43,630 bases of DNA from Ophiostoma sp. CBS 140.51 (Eukaryota; Ascomycota; Sordariomycetes; Ophiostomatales; Ophiostomataceae). The stretch is from NCBI GenBank assembly GCA_029298735.1, contig JANSLP010000274.1, positions 1-43,630 on the forward strand, given 5' to 3'. The translations under genes were made by a program, and so were the position numbers. Of this stretch, positions 10,566 to 19,815 are shown piece after piece; the stretch's first letter is position 1, and the number at the start of each line of letters is the position of its first letter. Under the pieces are notes generated by a model that ran no database searches, had not been told where the DNA came from, and worked only from the letters and a program-made list of their open reading frames with translations.

Positions 10566-13500
10566 TTAGTCTGCAGATGCCCGCGCCAGGGCTTCGTGCA
10601 GGTAAGGCGGGAAGCGGTACCGCAGCTGGCTGGTGTAGGCTGTGAGGTCGACACAGATCTGCTTGAGGTCGTCGGCAAGACGCCGTGATGCCGACTCGTT
10701 GCCGCTGAACTGGCCGCTCAGAAGACGCTCACGCTGCTGCGTGCAGCACAGAATCGTCCACATGAGCAGGTTGGGCACGTTGATGGCCACGGGTTGGGCG
10801 AGGCTCGAAAAGCGAGCGGCGAAGCTGCGGATAATACCAGGATCGCCGCCGGCCTGCAGGGGAAGGATGCCCAGGTCACGGATTTTCTATAGGTAGATGG
10901 TTAGTTTTGTACGGAAAGAGTGTGAGCAGAAACAGACACCAAAACGAAGGAGTTGAAACATACGTCAAGGCACTGAGGCCATTTGCGGGCCTCGACCAGG
11001 CCCTTGATCTCGCTCATCTGCAGGAGCACACCGCAGGCAATGCGTGTCTCTTCGCGGATGCGGCGACGGAACATGTTGTCGCGCTCGTACATGGTCATCA
11101 TGGTCCGGGCGAGCTCGACGGGGTCGTCGATGGACGCAAGGCTCAGGCTGCTGCCAGGTTGCTGGGTCGCCGGCGTGGCCGTGCCCGAGCTGCTCGACTT
11201 GTCCTTGTCCACACGCGGTTTGACAGGCACCAGACGCATCGGCTCCTCGCCAATCTCCAGCGCAATGGCCTCACTCAACGCCCGGCTGACAATAACAACG
11301 ACGGTGTCGTAGTCGCCCGCTAGGTGGTACAAGAGCACTGCATCGGTTGTGCGGCCACCGTCATCGGCATCGCGAGCCGCTTGCAGGGTAATGGCCTTGA
11401 CAAAGTCTTGTTCGCGGTCAAGCGCAATGAGCGTGCCGCGTTCCTCAATCAGACCGCGGATGCGCGTGCCGTCTGGCCGGATATCGCCAATCAGCTTGCT
11501 GAACTCGCGGGTCTCCAGCACCAACTCACGCAGGGCCTCGTAGCAGAGCGCAGTGGCGGCCGACTGCTCCTTAGGCTTGCCCGCCTGCTGCGAAGAGGAT
11601 GCCTGGTTATTGATGTCGTCGTCGCCTAGGCAGATGAGGATGAGGTAGTCGACAGCCGCGGCGACGTTGGCGGCACGGAAGTCGCGCGTGTAGTAGCCGA
11701 TCATGCGTGCAAAGTTGATCTGAGGCTGGCCACGGGTGCTGTGGCTGAGCAGCTCGTTGGCAGCGGCGAGGCTGGCGTCAGGTGTGCGCAGCAGGCCGTA
11801 GTACTCGAGGGCGATGGCGAAGTGCACGGCATCAATATACGAGAAGGAGTAGAGGTAGGCAATGGCCGGCTCGAACAAACCGGCAAGTACCTGCAGGTAA
11901 AAGTACATGGCATATGAGCCAGAGGCCACGCCAGGCGCGTTCTTGGCAAAGTGCTTCTGGCCAATCTCGCGAATCGTCTCCTGCAGCTCAGCCAGGCCGT
12001 ACATCTCGCTAGCCAGCTCAGCAGCGCGGTCGCCCTCGCGCGCCAGGTTGAACTGCAGCCAGATCCAGTCGTGGACGTCGGTCTGCAGGTTGTCGAGGTT
12101 GCGGTTGCCAACGTCGCAGCGGCCAATGACCTTGTAGCACGCCATGCGGAAGGGGTCGACAGAGCCCTCGGGGGCGTTGCGTGCGCGCTGGTTGTAGTCG
12201 CTGTTGCACCGCTCCTGCATAGCGCGCTTGAGGCGGCGGTCTTCGCTGGAGGCGTAGCTGTTGATGTAGCTGGCAAAGACCCGGTCGATACCGCGGATCT
12301 GTGTCTGGTTGTCGTTGACGTACTGTGCCGCCTCCGTCACATGGCCGGACCGCAGCAGGTAGAAGATCACTGCCCACACGTACTCGCCTTGCACTTGCTG
12401 CAGGTCCACGTTGTCGGGGACCAGCATCTTTTGAGCGGCCCGTACGCGGATGTACGCCTTGATCTTGCTGACCACATCAGGACGGCCACCCAGACTGGCC
12501 TCCTGGGGGAACCTGGCGATCTGGTTCTCGACCTCCTGGAAGAATCTCTTCTCGAGGAAGTTGTTGGCACCCGACAAGATGCGTTGGCGGATGGAGATGG
12601 CGCCGGCACTGTTGGGGTTGGGATCCAGGTACGCCTTGGCGAATGTGCGTTGGCGGGGGCCTGGTGCGCCGCGAGTCAGGTGCGGCTGGTTCACGGACTC
12701 GGGGTCTTCGCCAACAATCTGGGACAGGGCCCGGAATGCCTCGATCACAAGAGCAGCCTGGCGGTCGCCGCCAATGTTCGTCTCAACGGCCACCATCTCG
12801 CTGAGAATGGGGAACGGCGCAGACTCGATGCGGCTGTCGTTGAGGCGGTGAACGGTCTCGGCCAGGCGACCCTGCTTCTCGCGTGTGTAGCGGTCATCAA
12901 GCAAACCAGAGCCGCCTGAAACAGCACCACCGCTTGTTGTGTTACCATCAGCGTTGGCCGTTTCGACGTCGGAGAATTCAGACGTGTGGGCGCCGATGCG
13001 GCTGGCAGAGCCAATGACAGACTTCTGCATCCGAGACCGGCCAAAGACACTGCCACCAGCGCCACCCGCCATGCCGGCCTTGGAGCCACCGGGTTGTGTA
13101 GGCTGCTGCTGCTGGCGGCTCCGCCGACGGCCGAAGCCGCCTGTGCTAGCACCCGGACCACCGCCCACGATATCGGGCGTGCCGTAGCGCGGCGTAGCCG
13201 ACGAGCCGGGGGCGAGGTCGTCCCGTGTCTTGATGCCAAAGTGTTCATAGATGCGCTTGCGCTGGGCCTCCCACTCGGATGTGACGTTGTCCTCGAGGAA
13301 GCTGTCAAAGTCGCGCACCGACCGCTCGAGGCCATCGGCAATCATGCTGAGGGTGGTCTTGGTCTGCAGGTTGGTCAGGTAGGTGTCGACGTCGACCTCA
13401 GACGGTCCTCTCGAGAAGCCAGCACCGACGCTGGCCTGGCCACCGGAACCAGGAGCGATGGAGGCAGCACCGCCAGCTGTGGCCGCTGACCGCGAAGCGT

Positions 13501-14095
13501 TGAAAATGCCAAAGTTGCCCAGGTCGCGGACGGCCGCACCCGGATCGACACCCGATGCAGCCAAAACATAGTGTGCCTTGCCATCCTGCAGGGGAGCAGC
13601 AGCACTTCCGACAGCACCAGCTGTGCCAGGAGCACCACGAGGACCGAGTTTGCGCAGCTTCTGGCGTAGGTCGCCGAGACCCAGGTGCAGGCTGGGCAGG
13701 TCGGAGCTCGAGCCATCAGCGATTGAGCCGGCCTCACCATCGGTGCGCTTCTTGCTCTTGGCGAGCAGGCTGTCGAAGTAGGCACCGGAAGTTGGGCGGG
13801 CTGCGCTGTTGATGCTGGCGCCCAGGTTGTTGTTATTGTTGTTGTGGTTGTTGGTAGCAGTGGCCGTCGACGCACCGAAGCCGCCTGCGCCCTGAGTCGT
13901 CGAAGCACCCAGTGACTTGTTGTCCCATAGGCTGCCGCCAAAGGCAGACGGCCGGGCTGTAGTGGAGGCTGCGGCATTCGTGCTGCCGAGGGCAGAGGGT
14001 GTCGTCGAGCTTCCAACGGCCGTCGAGCTGCCAAAAAGGGAGCCGCCAAACGGCGTGGTCGACGCGGCCGGCTTGGGGGCACCGAAAAGCGACAT
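10566..14095 (-). CDS. nic96: Nic96/Nup93 inner-ring nucleoporin
   Basis: Two minus-strand exons, 14095-10964 and 10886-10566, give 1150 residues. The 77-base intron (10887-10963, donor GTATGT, acceptor CTATAG) is in phase 0 and joins PQCLD to KIRDLGILPLQ. The N-terminal 90 residues are Ser/Thr/Ala/Asn-rich with a few FG dipeptides (MSLFGAPKP, FGGSLFGSS). Residues about 104-151 (YFDSLLAKSKKR, LPSLHLGLGDLRQKLRKLG) match the short segment by which Nic96 anchors the Nsp1 channel complex, and a linker follows that would carry the Nup188/Nup192-binding helix. From about residue 250 to the end is the alpha-helical Nup93/Nic96 domain (YVWAVIFYLLRSGHVTEAA, MYFYLQVLAGLFEPAIAYL, HFAIALEYYGLLR). The length resembles the Chaetomium protein of about 1,100 residues. 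The family is an essential scaffold of the nuclear pore inner ring. Confidence 0.95.
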
Positions 14096-14847
14096 TGTGG
14101 CGGTATTCTAGACGGCAGATGGGAGAAAAGTGAGGTAGGAAGGGGTGATTGAGGATGAGGACGAGCTGAACGTCCTCGATGTCGTTGTCGAACGCCCTTT
14201 TAGTTGCTTTCGATCGTGAGGTTGGGAGCGGGTAGGAAAAAACGCGCGTCAATCGAGGACAAAAGAATGCGAACTGTCCTTTGATAAGGAAAGGAAAGGG
14301 TCGCAGTCGTGGAGATGCCCGGCCGTTCGGGTGTTGCGGGTTGGGGGTGATGGTTGGCCTACTTGCACCTTTGGAGCAAAAGAGGCGTCGATTTTACGGT
14401 GGTGAACCTCTCTTTTGCTGCTTCTTGCTTTCGCGTTTTTTATTGGATTTATTTTTGATTAAATTTTATTGAGCAAAGCTTCACGTTGCTTGGGCTTTTG
14501 GGTAGTGCTTGCCTGATGTGGGTCCTTCGAAAGCATAGCAACAGACTTCGCCAGCCAATTAGAATGTAGTGCCTTGTCAAGCACCTGCCAGTGACAGCCA
14601 ACAAACAAGAGCTACTCAGTACAGACAGGCACAGGCACTTACCGCCTGTCTCTTCATCTCGCAAAGAAGTGCCGGTTGGCATTCACCAGAAACCTTCATA
14701 TCAGGTCACTCGTCACAGAGGTCACTCGTCACAGCCATAAACATATTGACATTAAAACCTTTTTTTTTTTGCATTAACATAACCACTCCATGCTCATTAC
14801 ATCATATCCAAGACCAACAAAGGTAATTCCCCCCGTATAGATCGCCC
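14096..14847. other. Intergenic: FGGY 3' end and nic96 promoter
   Basis: Both neighbours are on the minus strand, so this contains the FGGY-kinase 3' region and the nic96 upstream region. It holds a perfect 16-base tandem duplication (14703-14734) and a run of T at about 14760. A TTTATT at 14465-14470 would read AATAAA on the minus strand and could serve as a poly(A) signal for the kinase, 380 bases past its stop. No gene is supported. Confidence 0.5.
14703..14734. repeat. Perfect 16-bp tandem duplication
   Basis: AGGTCACTCGTCACAG occurs twice head to tail (14703-14718 and 14719-14734) with no mismatch, between the FGGY kinase stop and the nic96 start. Confidence 0.95.
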
Positions 14848-16800
14848 TCACTTCGTCCATCCCGCCACAGCAGAGTCCACCTTGCTGCGGTACTCCCGTT
14901 GTGTCTTGAGCTGATCCAGCATCACCTCGTACTTGGCCTGCAGCAGCTTCGCCTCGCCAGCGTTGCCAGAGGGCTGCACAACGCGGCCTGCCTGGGTCAT
15001 GCGAGTCATGATGGTCCACAGCGGCTCCGTGCTTCCCTTCTCCGTGCTGCCACTGGCAGCCTTTGCGCCTAGCATGGCCGCACCATGCACCACAGCGGCG
15101 TTGTCGTAGCGCGGGATTACGACAGGCATGTTGCAGGCCGTGGCAATGAGACCGACAAGCAGGTCGTTACGGCACTGGCTACCGGACATGAAGACGCTGC
15201 GTAGCTCGTGGCCGGCTGCGTTCATGGTGTCGACGATCTGGCGGGTCTGCAGGGCAATGAACTCGAGCGCGGCATAATAGAGCAGGGCGAGACCGTCAGC
15301 GCCGTTGTCGGTGCTGCTCATGCCGACGAGGGCACCGCGCATGTGTGGGTCGGCGACGGGGGACCGGTTTCCCCAAAGATCACCGTAGAAGAAGAGGTGG
15401 CGGGCGAGATGGCCAACAGCCGGGCTGCCAGCCTCAGCAGCGAGTGCTCGTAGGCGGTTGTTGAGGTACTCGTAGATGTTGGTTTGGGTCTCTGCACTGG
15501 TGGCACTGACTGCTGCGAATGCAGGGTGCGTCTCAACGACGTGGCGGATCAGCTCGCCCGTGGCCGACTGGCCACCCTCGGCCATCCAGAAGTTGGGCAG
15601 CATAACGTCGCGGTAAGGGCCCCAGACACCATCAACAAAAACAGCGTTGCGCGACATGGCCAGGTGGCACGTCGATGTGCCGGCAACAGCAGCAAGGCGT
15701 GTAAAAGCCTGGCTGACGTCGTTGGCCTTATCACCCAGGTCGACCGGCGCACCGACTGTACCAATCCAACCGGCGTATGCGTCAATGACACCGCTGCCGA
15801 CAGCAATGCCTGCTTGGAGACCAAGCTCAGCAGCTGCCTTGGCCGACAAAGGACCAACAAGCTCGCCAGCACTTAGGTACTGGCCATTCTGGAAGAGACA
15901 AACAATGTTAGCATGTGCATGTACTCGAGATTAAAAAGACAGCGCAGAAAAACGGCAAAAAGGCTAACCACCCCGTTGACGCCGCCGACGCGCTTGAAGT
16001 TGTCCTCGGCCAGCTCGCCGAGGCCCACGGCATTGTAAAAGTCTTCCTGCCAGCCCTTGACACTGCCGTCGACACCGACCGGCACAAAGCCCTGCTTGCA
16101 CACGGCGCTGCAGAAGCTGCGGGTCTCGGTGCCAGTGGCCATGTGTGTCAGGGCATCGGCAAGGTCGTAGAATTTGCAGCGAGAAAAGATATCGGTAGGC
16201 ATGTGGTTCTTGAGCCACAGCACCTTGGGCATCTCCATCTCGACGTTCATTGTGCCGCCGACGTAGCGCAGCAGGTTGTGACCCGTGGCGTTGATGGCGT
16301 CCGTTTCGGCGAGTGCGCGGTGGTCGAGCCACAAAATAATGTTGCGGTGGTCCTCATCGCCAGACGTCTGGTCCAGCCCAGACTTGGTCACTGTGATCGG
16401 CTCATCCGTGTCGTGGCTGAAAACAGCCAACGAGCAGGTAGCGTCGAAACCGATGCCGCGGATGGCGCTGGCCTCGATGCTTGCCTCGGCCACTGCTGAC
16501 CGCACGGAGCCGCAGATGTGTCGCCAAATGTCTGTCGTGGACTGCTCATAGTGTGTGTCGTCGATGCCGTACGAAGCCTTCCACAATTGAATGTCCTCGG
16601 ACGCCAGGCCCTTGATCTCACCGGCGGCGTTGATCACGCACGCTCGTGCAGACCCAGTGCCGACATCAACACCGATGTAGTAGTCCTGGGGGTGGTTAGT
16701 TTCTATGTTTTGTGTTTGCAATCGTGCACTTCTGGCTTTCTCTTCAAGAAGATCACTCGATCGACATAATGCGATTCTCACTCACCTCGCCTGCACTCAT
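14848..16800 (-). CDS. FGGY-family pentulose kinase (D-ribulokinase-like)
   Basis: Three minus-strand exons: 16800-16786 (MSAGE), 16685-15972 and 15888-14848, giving 589 residues. Intron 1 (16686-16785) has donor GTGAGT and acceptor CCCCCAG and restores MSAGE-DYYIGVDVGTGSARAC. Intron 2 (15889-15971) has a weak donor, GTGGTT; GTTAGC three bases downstream would add one Val and keep the frame. The sequence shows the FGGY fold: phosphate-binding DVGTGSARACV, GIGFDATCSLAVFS, ILWLDHRA with the substrate-side Asp-His, KFYDLADALTHMATG, and C-terminal VFMSGSQCRNDLLVGLIA followed by AAVVHGAAMLGAKA, the FGGY signature region. Family length is about 550-620 residues. The human FGGY protein and yeast Ydr109c phosphorylate D-ribulose; this is the closest match, but sugar specificity cannot be read from sequence alone. 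It faces away from the SMN homologue, 1.2 kb away. Confidence 0.9.
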
Positions 16801-18010
16801 GTTGCCTCGACTGTGTATGCTGATCACGATAGATAAAAAAGGAGAGAGAAAGCGAGTGTAATTTGCAAATAATGCACCGGGGGCGTCTTAAATTCAGATT
16901 TCAAACGTTCTCACTGCTTACGGAGGACACAGGTTCAGGATCATGGCCTTCAGTCGTCCTTTTTACGGCGCCGACCTCCGTCCGACGTGCCCTTTGCCCC
17001 TGGCACCTTCCCCCATTTTATCATTTCTCCTCATGACCACCACCATGACAACCACCAAGAGTCGCTGTAAATATAGCGCGGAACACCGGCGCCGCGTGTG
17101 CGTCGCATGGCTCCTTCTCTCTTTGTGGTCAGAAGGACAATAATCATCGTATCGTTTCGCGTGCGGGGCTACTCAATGAAGAAAGTCCCTTCTTGCCCTC
17201 GAGACGAGTGCTGGGCGCTGGGCGGGCGGTGGTGCGCTCTCTGCTCACTGGGGCGCGCTTTCCTGCCGAGCCTGCACGACGCCCCCGCGATTTGGAGGAG
17301 AAAGCGGAGAGGGAAGGCAGGCGCCTGCCGAAGCCGGCTCTGGAACTGCTCCTTCCTGGCCAGGCCCTTCTAGAGCGCGTCAATCCCTCCCTGGAGAAGC
17401 CGCCGTCTCCGGGCTACTGTACACTGTTGCGGGTCTTGATGGCAGCAGCGTACTGACACTTACGGAGGACGCATGTTGGGCGATGCGTGTTTTCTGGGCT
17501 TTCTGGGCCATGTCGAGTTTTTTGTGTGCATTTTTTGGGCCATTTGGTGTTGCCGATTCAAGTCCGGCGATGATTGCCAAGACTACTGGCCAGTCATGGC
17601 TGAAGGATTTGGCTCCGGGCACCCTTTGGTGGTGAGAGAAGCTGCAGGACGTCCGACAACCTTGTTAGCTATGAATTATCAACTCAGATGATCTAAAAGA
17701 GGAGAACCATCTTGGAGATCGACATGAACGCTGAGTTAATTGGTAACCTTTTGGTGCAGATTCGGAGAGTGGCCCGCCATGAGGCACTCGAAACACTGTG
17801 AGGAAGGTGCAAATGCGAGTGCTGATCGCTTGCTGTGAACAATTCACTAGCGTCTAAATTTGGGACCCTGCATCTTAACCTCATCTCTTGCCTCCACGTA
17901 ATCGCGTCTTTTGCAATCCACATCGTCTCTTGCTGCACAACTTACATACTGTGTACGATACGCAAACAACACGGCCAAATTGAGCGCGGCGCATACAACT
18001 CTCGACGGCT
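16801..18010. other. Divergent intergenic region, FGGY kinase / SMN
   Basis: This spacer separates two divergently transcribed genes and should hold both promoters. I see no supported gene. The interval 17190-17420 is GC-rich with short open frames lacking recognisable motifs. A T-arm-like hairpin near 17550-17568 was tested as a tRNA and rejected. Confidence 0.6.
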
Positions 18011-19502
18011 ATGACAGGTGCCGCACCGATACAAACCGGCTCGCCTTGGGAAGACGCGGCCATCACCAAGTCGTGGGATCGCGTCGTGGGTGACTACAAG
18101 GTGCGCTATCTGCTGGCTCCCCTCCCCTCTCTTTTGACCATGTCATGACTGGCAAAACTAACGCGGACGCTACTCGTTTTGACATTTATCAGATCTTTCA
18201 CGACGTCCGGGCGCGTGGAGGCACTGTTGACGATCTACAGGTGTTTCTGAAGGACGCGCCATCACGGTAAGTTGGTGCAAAACAAAAGCTTAAAGAGAAA
18301 TGCCACAATGTCACCTGATGGCTGCTTCAGAGCTTGTTTAGAAGAAACAAGTATTCTTTGCTTCACAAGAGGTCTAAGGGCTTTTGGGGCCTAGCTGGGC
18401 AAAGTCGCCGAAGCTTGTTTCATATCTGACCAACGAGGGGGATGCCGAGGCCTGAACGTTCACTCTTTTGTGTCGCCTTTCTCTCTTGCAGCATCTCCTC
18501 ATCTTTGCGTCAACTCCTTGGCGAAACAAAACACGACATGTTTCTTCTTGACTCCTTTTCTCGTCGCCGCATTCTTAATATTATTATTTTCTTCGGAGTA
18601 TGAGGGCAGTCTTGCTAATTTGTATGGCACAATAGACATAGACCAGAAACGAGCCGGGACGCCAAGCCTGAAACAACCCGCAGAGCCGTCCACGAGGCAG
18701 GCCAGGGCCCGGGTAGTGCGATGGTGGTGGACGACGAGGTTAACACTGCTCCGGCCGTCGGTGGCGACGGATCTAGTGTACCAACGACGGGCAACGATGC
18801 CTCATCATCGTCAAAGCCAGCACAAGCATCAGCATCAGCAGGGACGAACGGCCAAGCATTTTCTGCAGCCGCATCAAACACGGTACAGTCAAGCCCAAGC
18901 TTTCTTATCCCCTCTTCACAACATACCCCCATTGCGTTGTGCTTCCCCCTTTTTGGCCAACCAGCAGAAGGGTTCGGAGGCGAGCGGATGAAGGCGATCC
19001 CATGGTCGATCCCGACTGCGATGGGGTGGGATAAGGACCAAGACAAGCCTTTTTGCTTCAGTTTTAACCGTTCATCTCTCGATGCCACCGGCTGGTCCCC
19101 ACTGATCTCTATCGTTCATGCGTGCGATGTTTCTCTGACTGACATTCTTGGCAAATATCTAGCCACCGGTTCCCGGCCTGTTATCGCCACAAACCGTCTT
19201 GGGAGGAGGTATGTTGATGTCTTGTCTTGTGTTATCTTGTTCTTCCGGTATCCGTGTCTCTACTATCTACTAACACGCACCTTTGAAAAGCCGACGAAGG
19301 TTTGAAAAAGCTGCTCATGTCTTGGTACTATGCTGGTTACTACACTGGCCTCTACGAGGGCCAGCAACAAGCTGTGCAACAGCAACAGCAGCAGCCACAA
19401 GAGGCACAGCAACCATCGCACAAGGGCGAAGAAGCACAGGCTGGGCCAGGAGCTGACGGCATCGACCTGGACCCTCAAGATGGCCAAGAGATGCAGCAAT
19501 GA
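18011..19502 (+). CDS. smn1: SMN (survival motor neuron) homologue
   Basis: Reconstructed from five exons: 18011-18100, 18193-18266, 18636-18882, 19163-19208 and 19291-19502, giving 222 residues with all phases consistent. Residues 12-33 (PWEDAAITKSWDRVVGDYKIFH) match the Gemin2-binding motif of SMN (pattern W-[DE]-D-x-A/L-[IL]-x3-[WY]-D). After a Ser/Ala/Gly-rich linker comes PPVPGLLSPQTVLGGADEGL and then the YG box SWYYAGYYTGLYEG (residues 163-176), with the three spaced YxxG-like repeats that drive SMN oligomerisation. There is no Tudor domain, as in S. pombe Smn1. A Gln-rich tail follows. SMN assembles Sm rings on spliceosomal snRNAs. Exons 1, 2, 4 and 5 are well supported. The 3' end of exon 3 (donor GTACAG at 18883) is the weakest point, and exon 3 could begin at 18642 instead of 18636. 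The third intron (18267-18635 in genomic order the second) is unusually long, 369 bases. Confidence 0.85.
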
Positions 19503-19809
19503 CCGGACGAAATCTCGAGTGGAGCTGGACAGTATTCCTGCGAGAGACAGAGCGACCAGGGTGGTGATATGGAGCATCGTGGTACTGTCCCCCTCTTGGA
19601 GTGCAACTGCAATTCCGGAGTATGACAAGCGTCCAGCGCCGAGCAGAGATTGCAGAGATTGCAGAGACTGAAGAGATTACAGAAGCGTTTGGCAGAGTAC
19701 GCACGCACGCACGCGCACGGAAAACGGAAATGGGGATGGCAGAAACAACTGGACAAAGGAGGAAAGCCAACGAATTGGATGGCAAGTGTCACGGCCAAAA
19801 CAGACTTTG

Positions 19810-19815
19810 AATAAA
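19810..19815 (+). terminator. Candidate poly(A) signal for SMN
   Basis: AATAAA lies 308 bases past the SMN stop codon, a normal distance for a fungal 3' untranslated region. No transcript evidence is available. Confidence 0.5.

Noticed and set aside
11951..12919. Open frame of 322 codons on the plus strand inside nic96
   Set aside because: Lies entirely within the conserved Nic96 coding sequence on the other strand and has no homology-like motifs.
16918..17470. 12-base direct repeat CTTACGGAGGAC at about 16917 and 17459
   Set aside because: A shared 12-mer is expected many times by chance in a window of this size and no longer homology surrounds it.
17545..17575. Possible tRNA T-arm (GCCGATTCAAGTCCGGC)
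   Set aside because: The B-box-like sequence is present but the T stem has an A-C mismatch and no matching A box, anticodon arm or acceptor stem could be found upstream.
18598..18635. A 38-base intron (GTATGA...AATAG) allowing an extra SMN exon at 18492-18597
   Set aside because: Too short for a fungal intron, and the resulting extra exon adds sequence unlike any SMN linker.
18470..18991. Single open frame of 173 codons overlapping the SMN gene
   Set aside because: It is in a different frame from SMN exon 3 and its His/Gln-rich translation has no motif; the spliced SMN model explains the region better.
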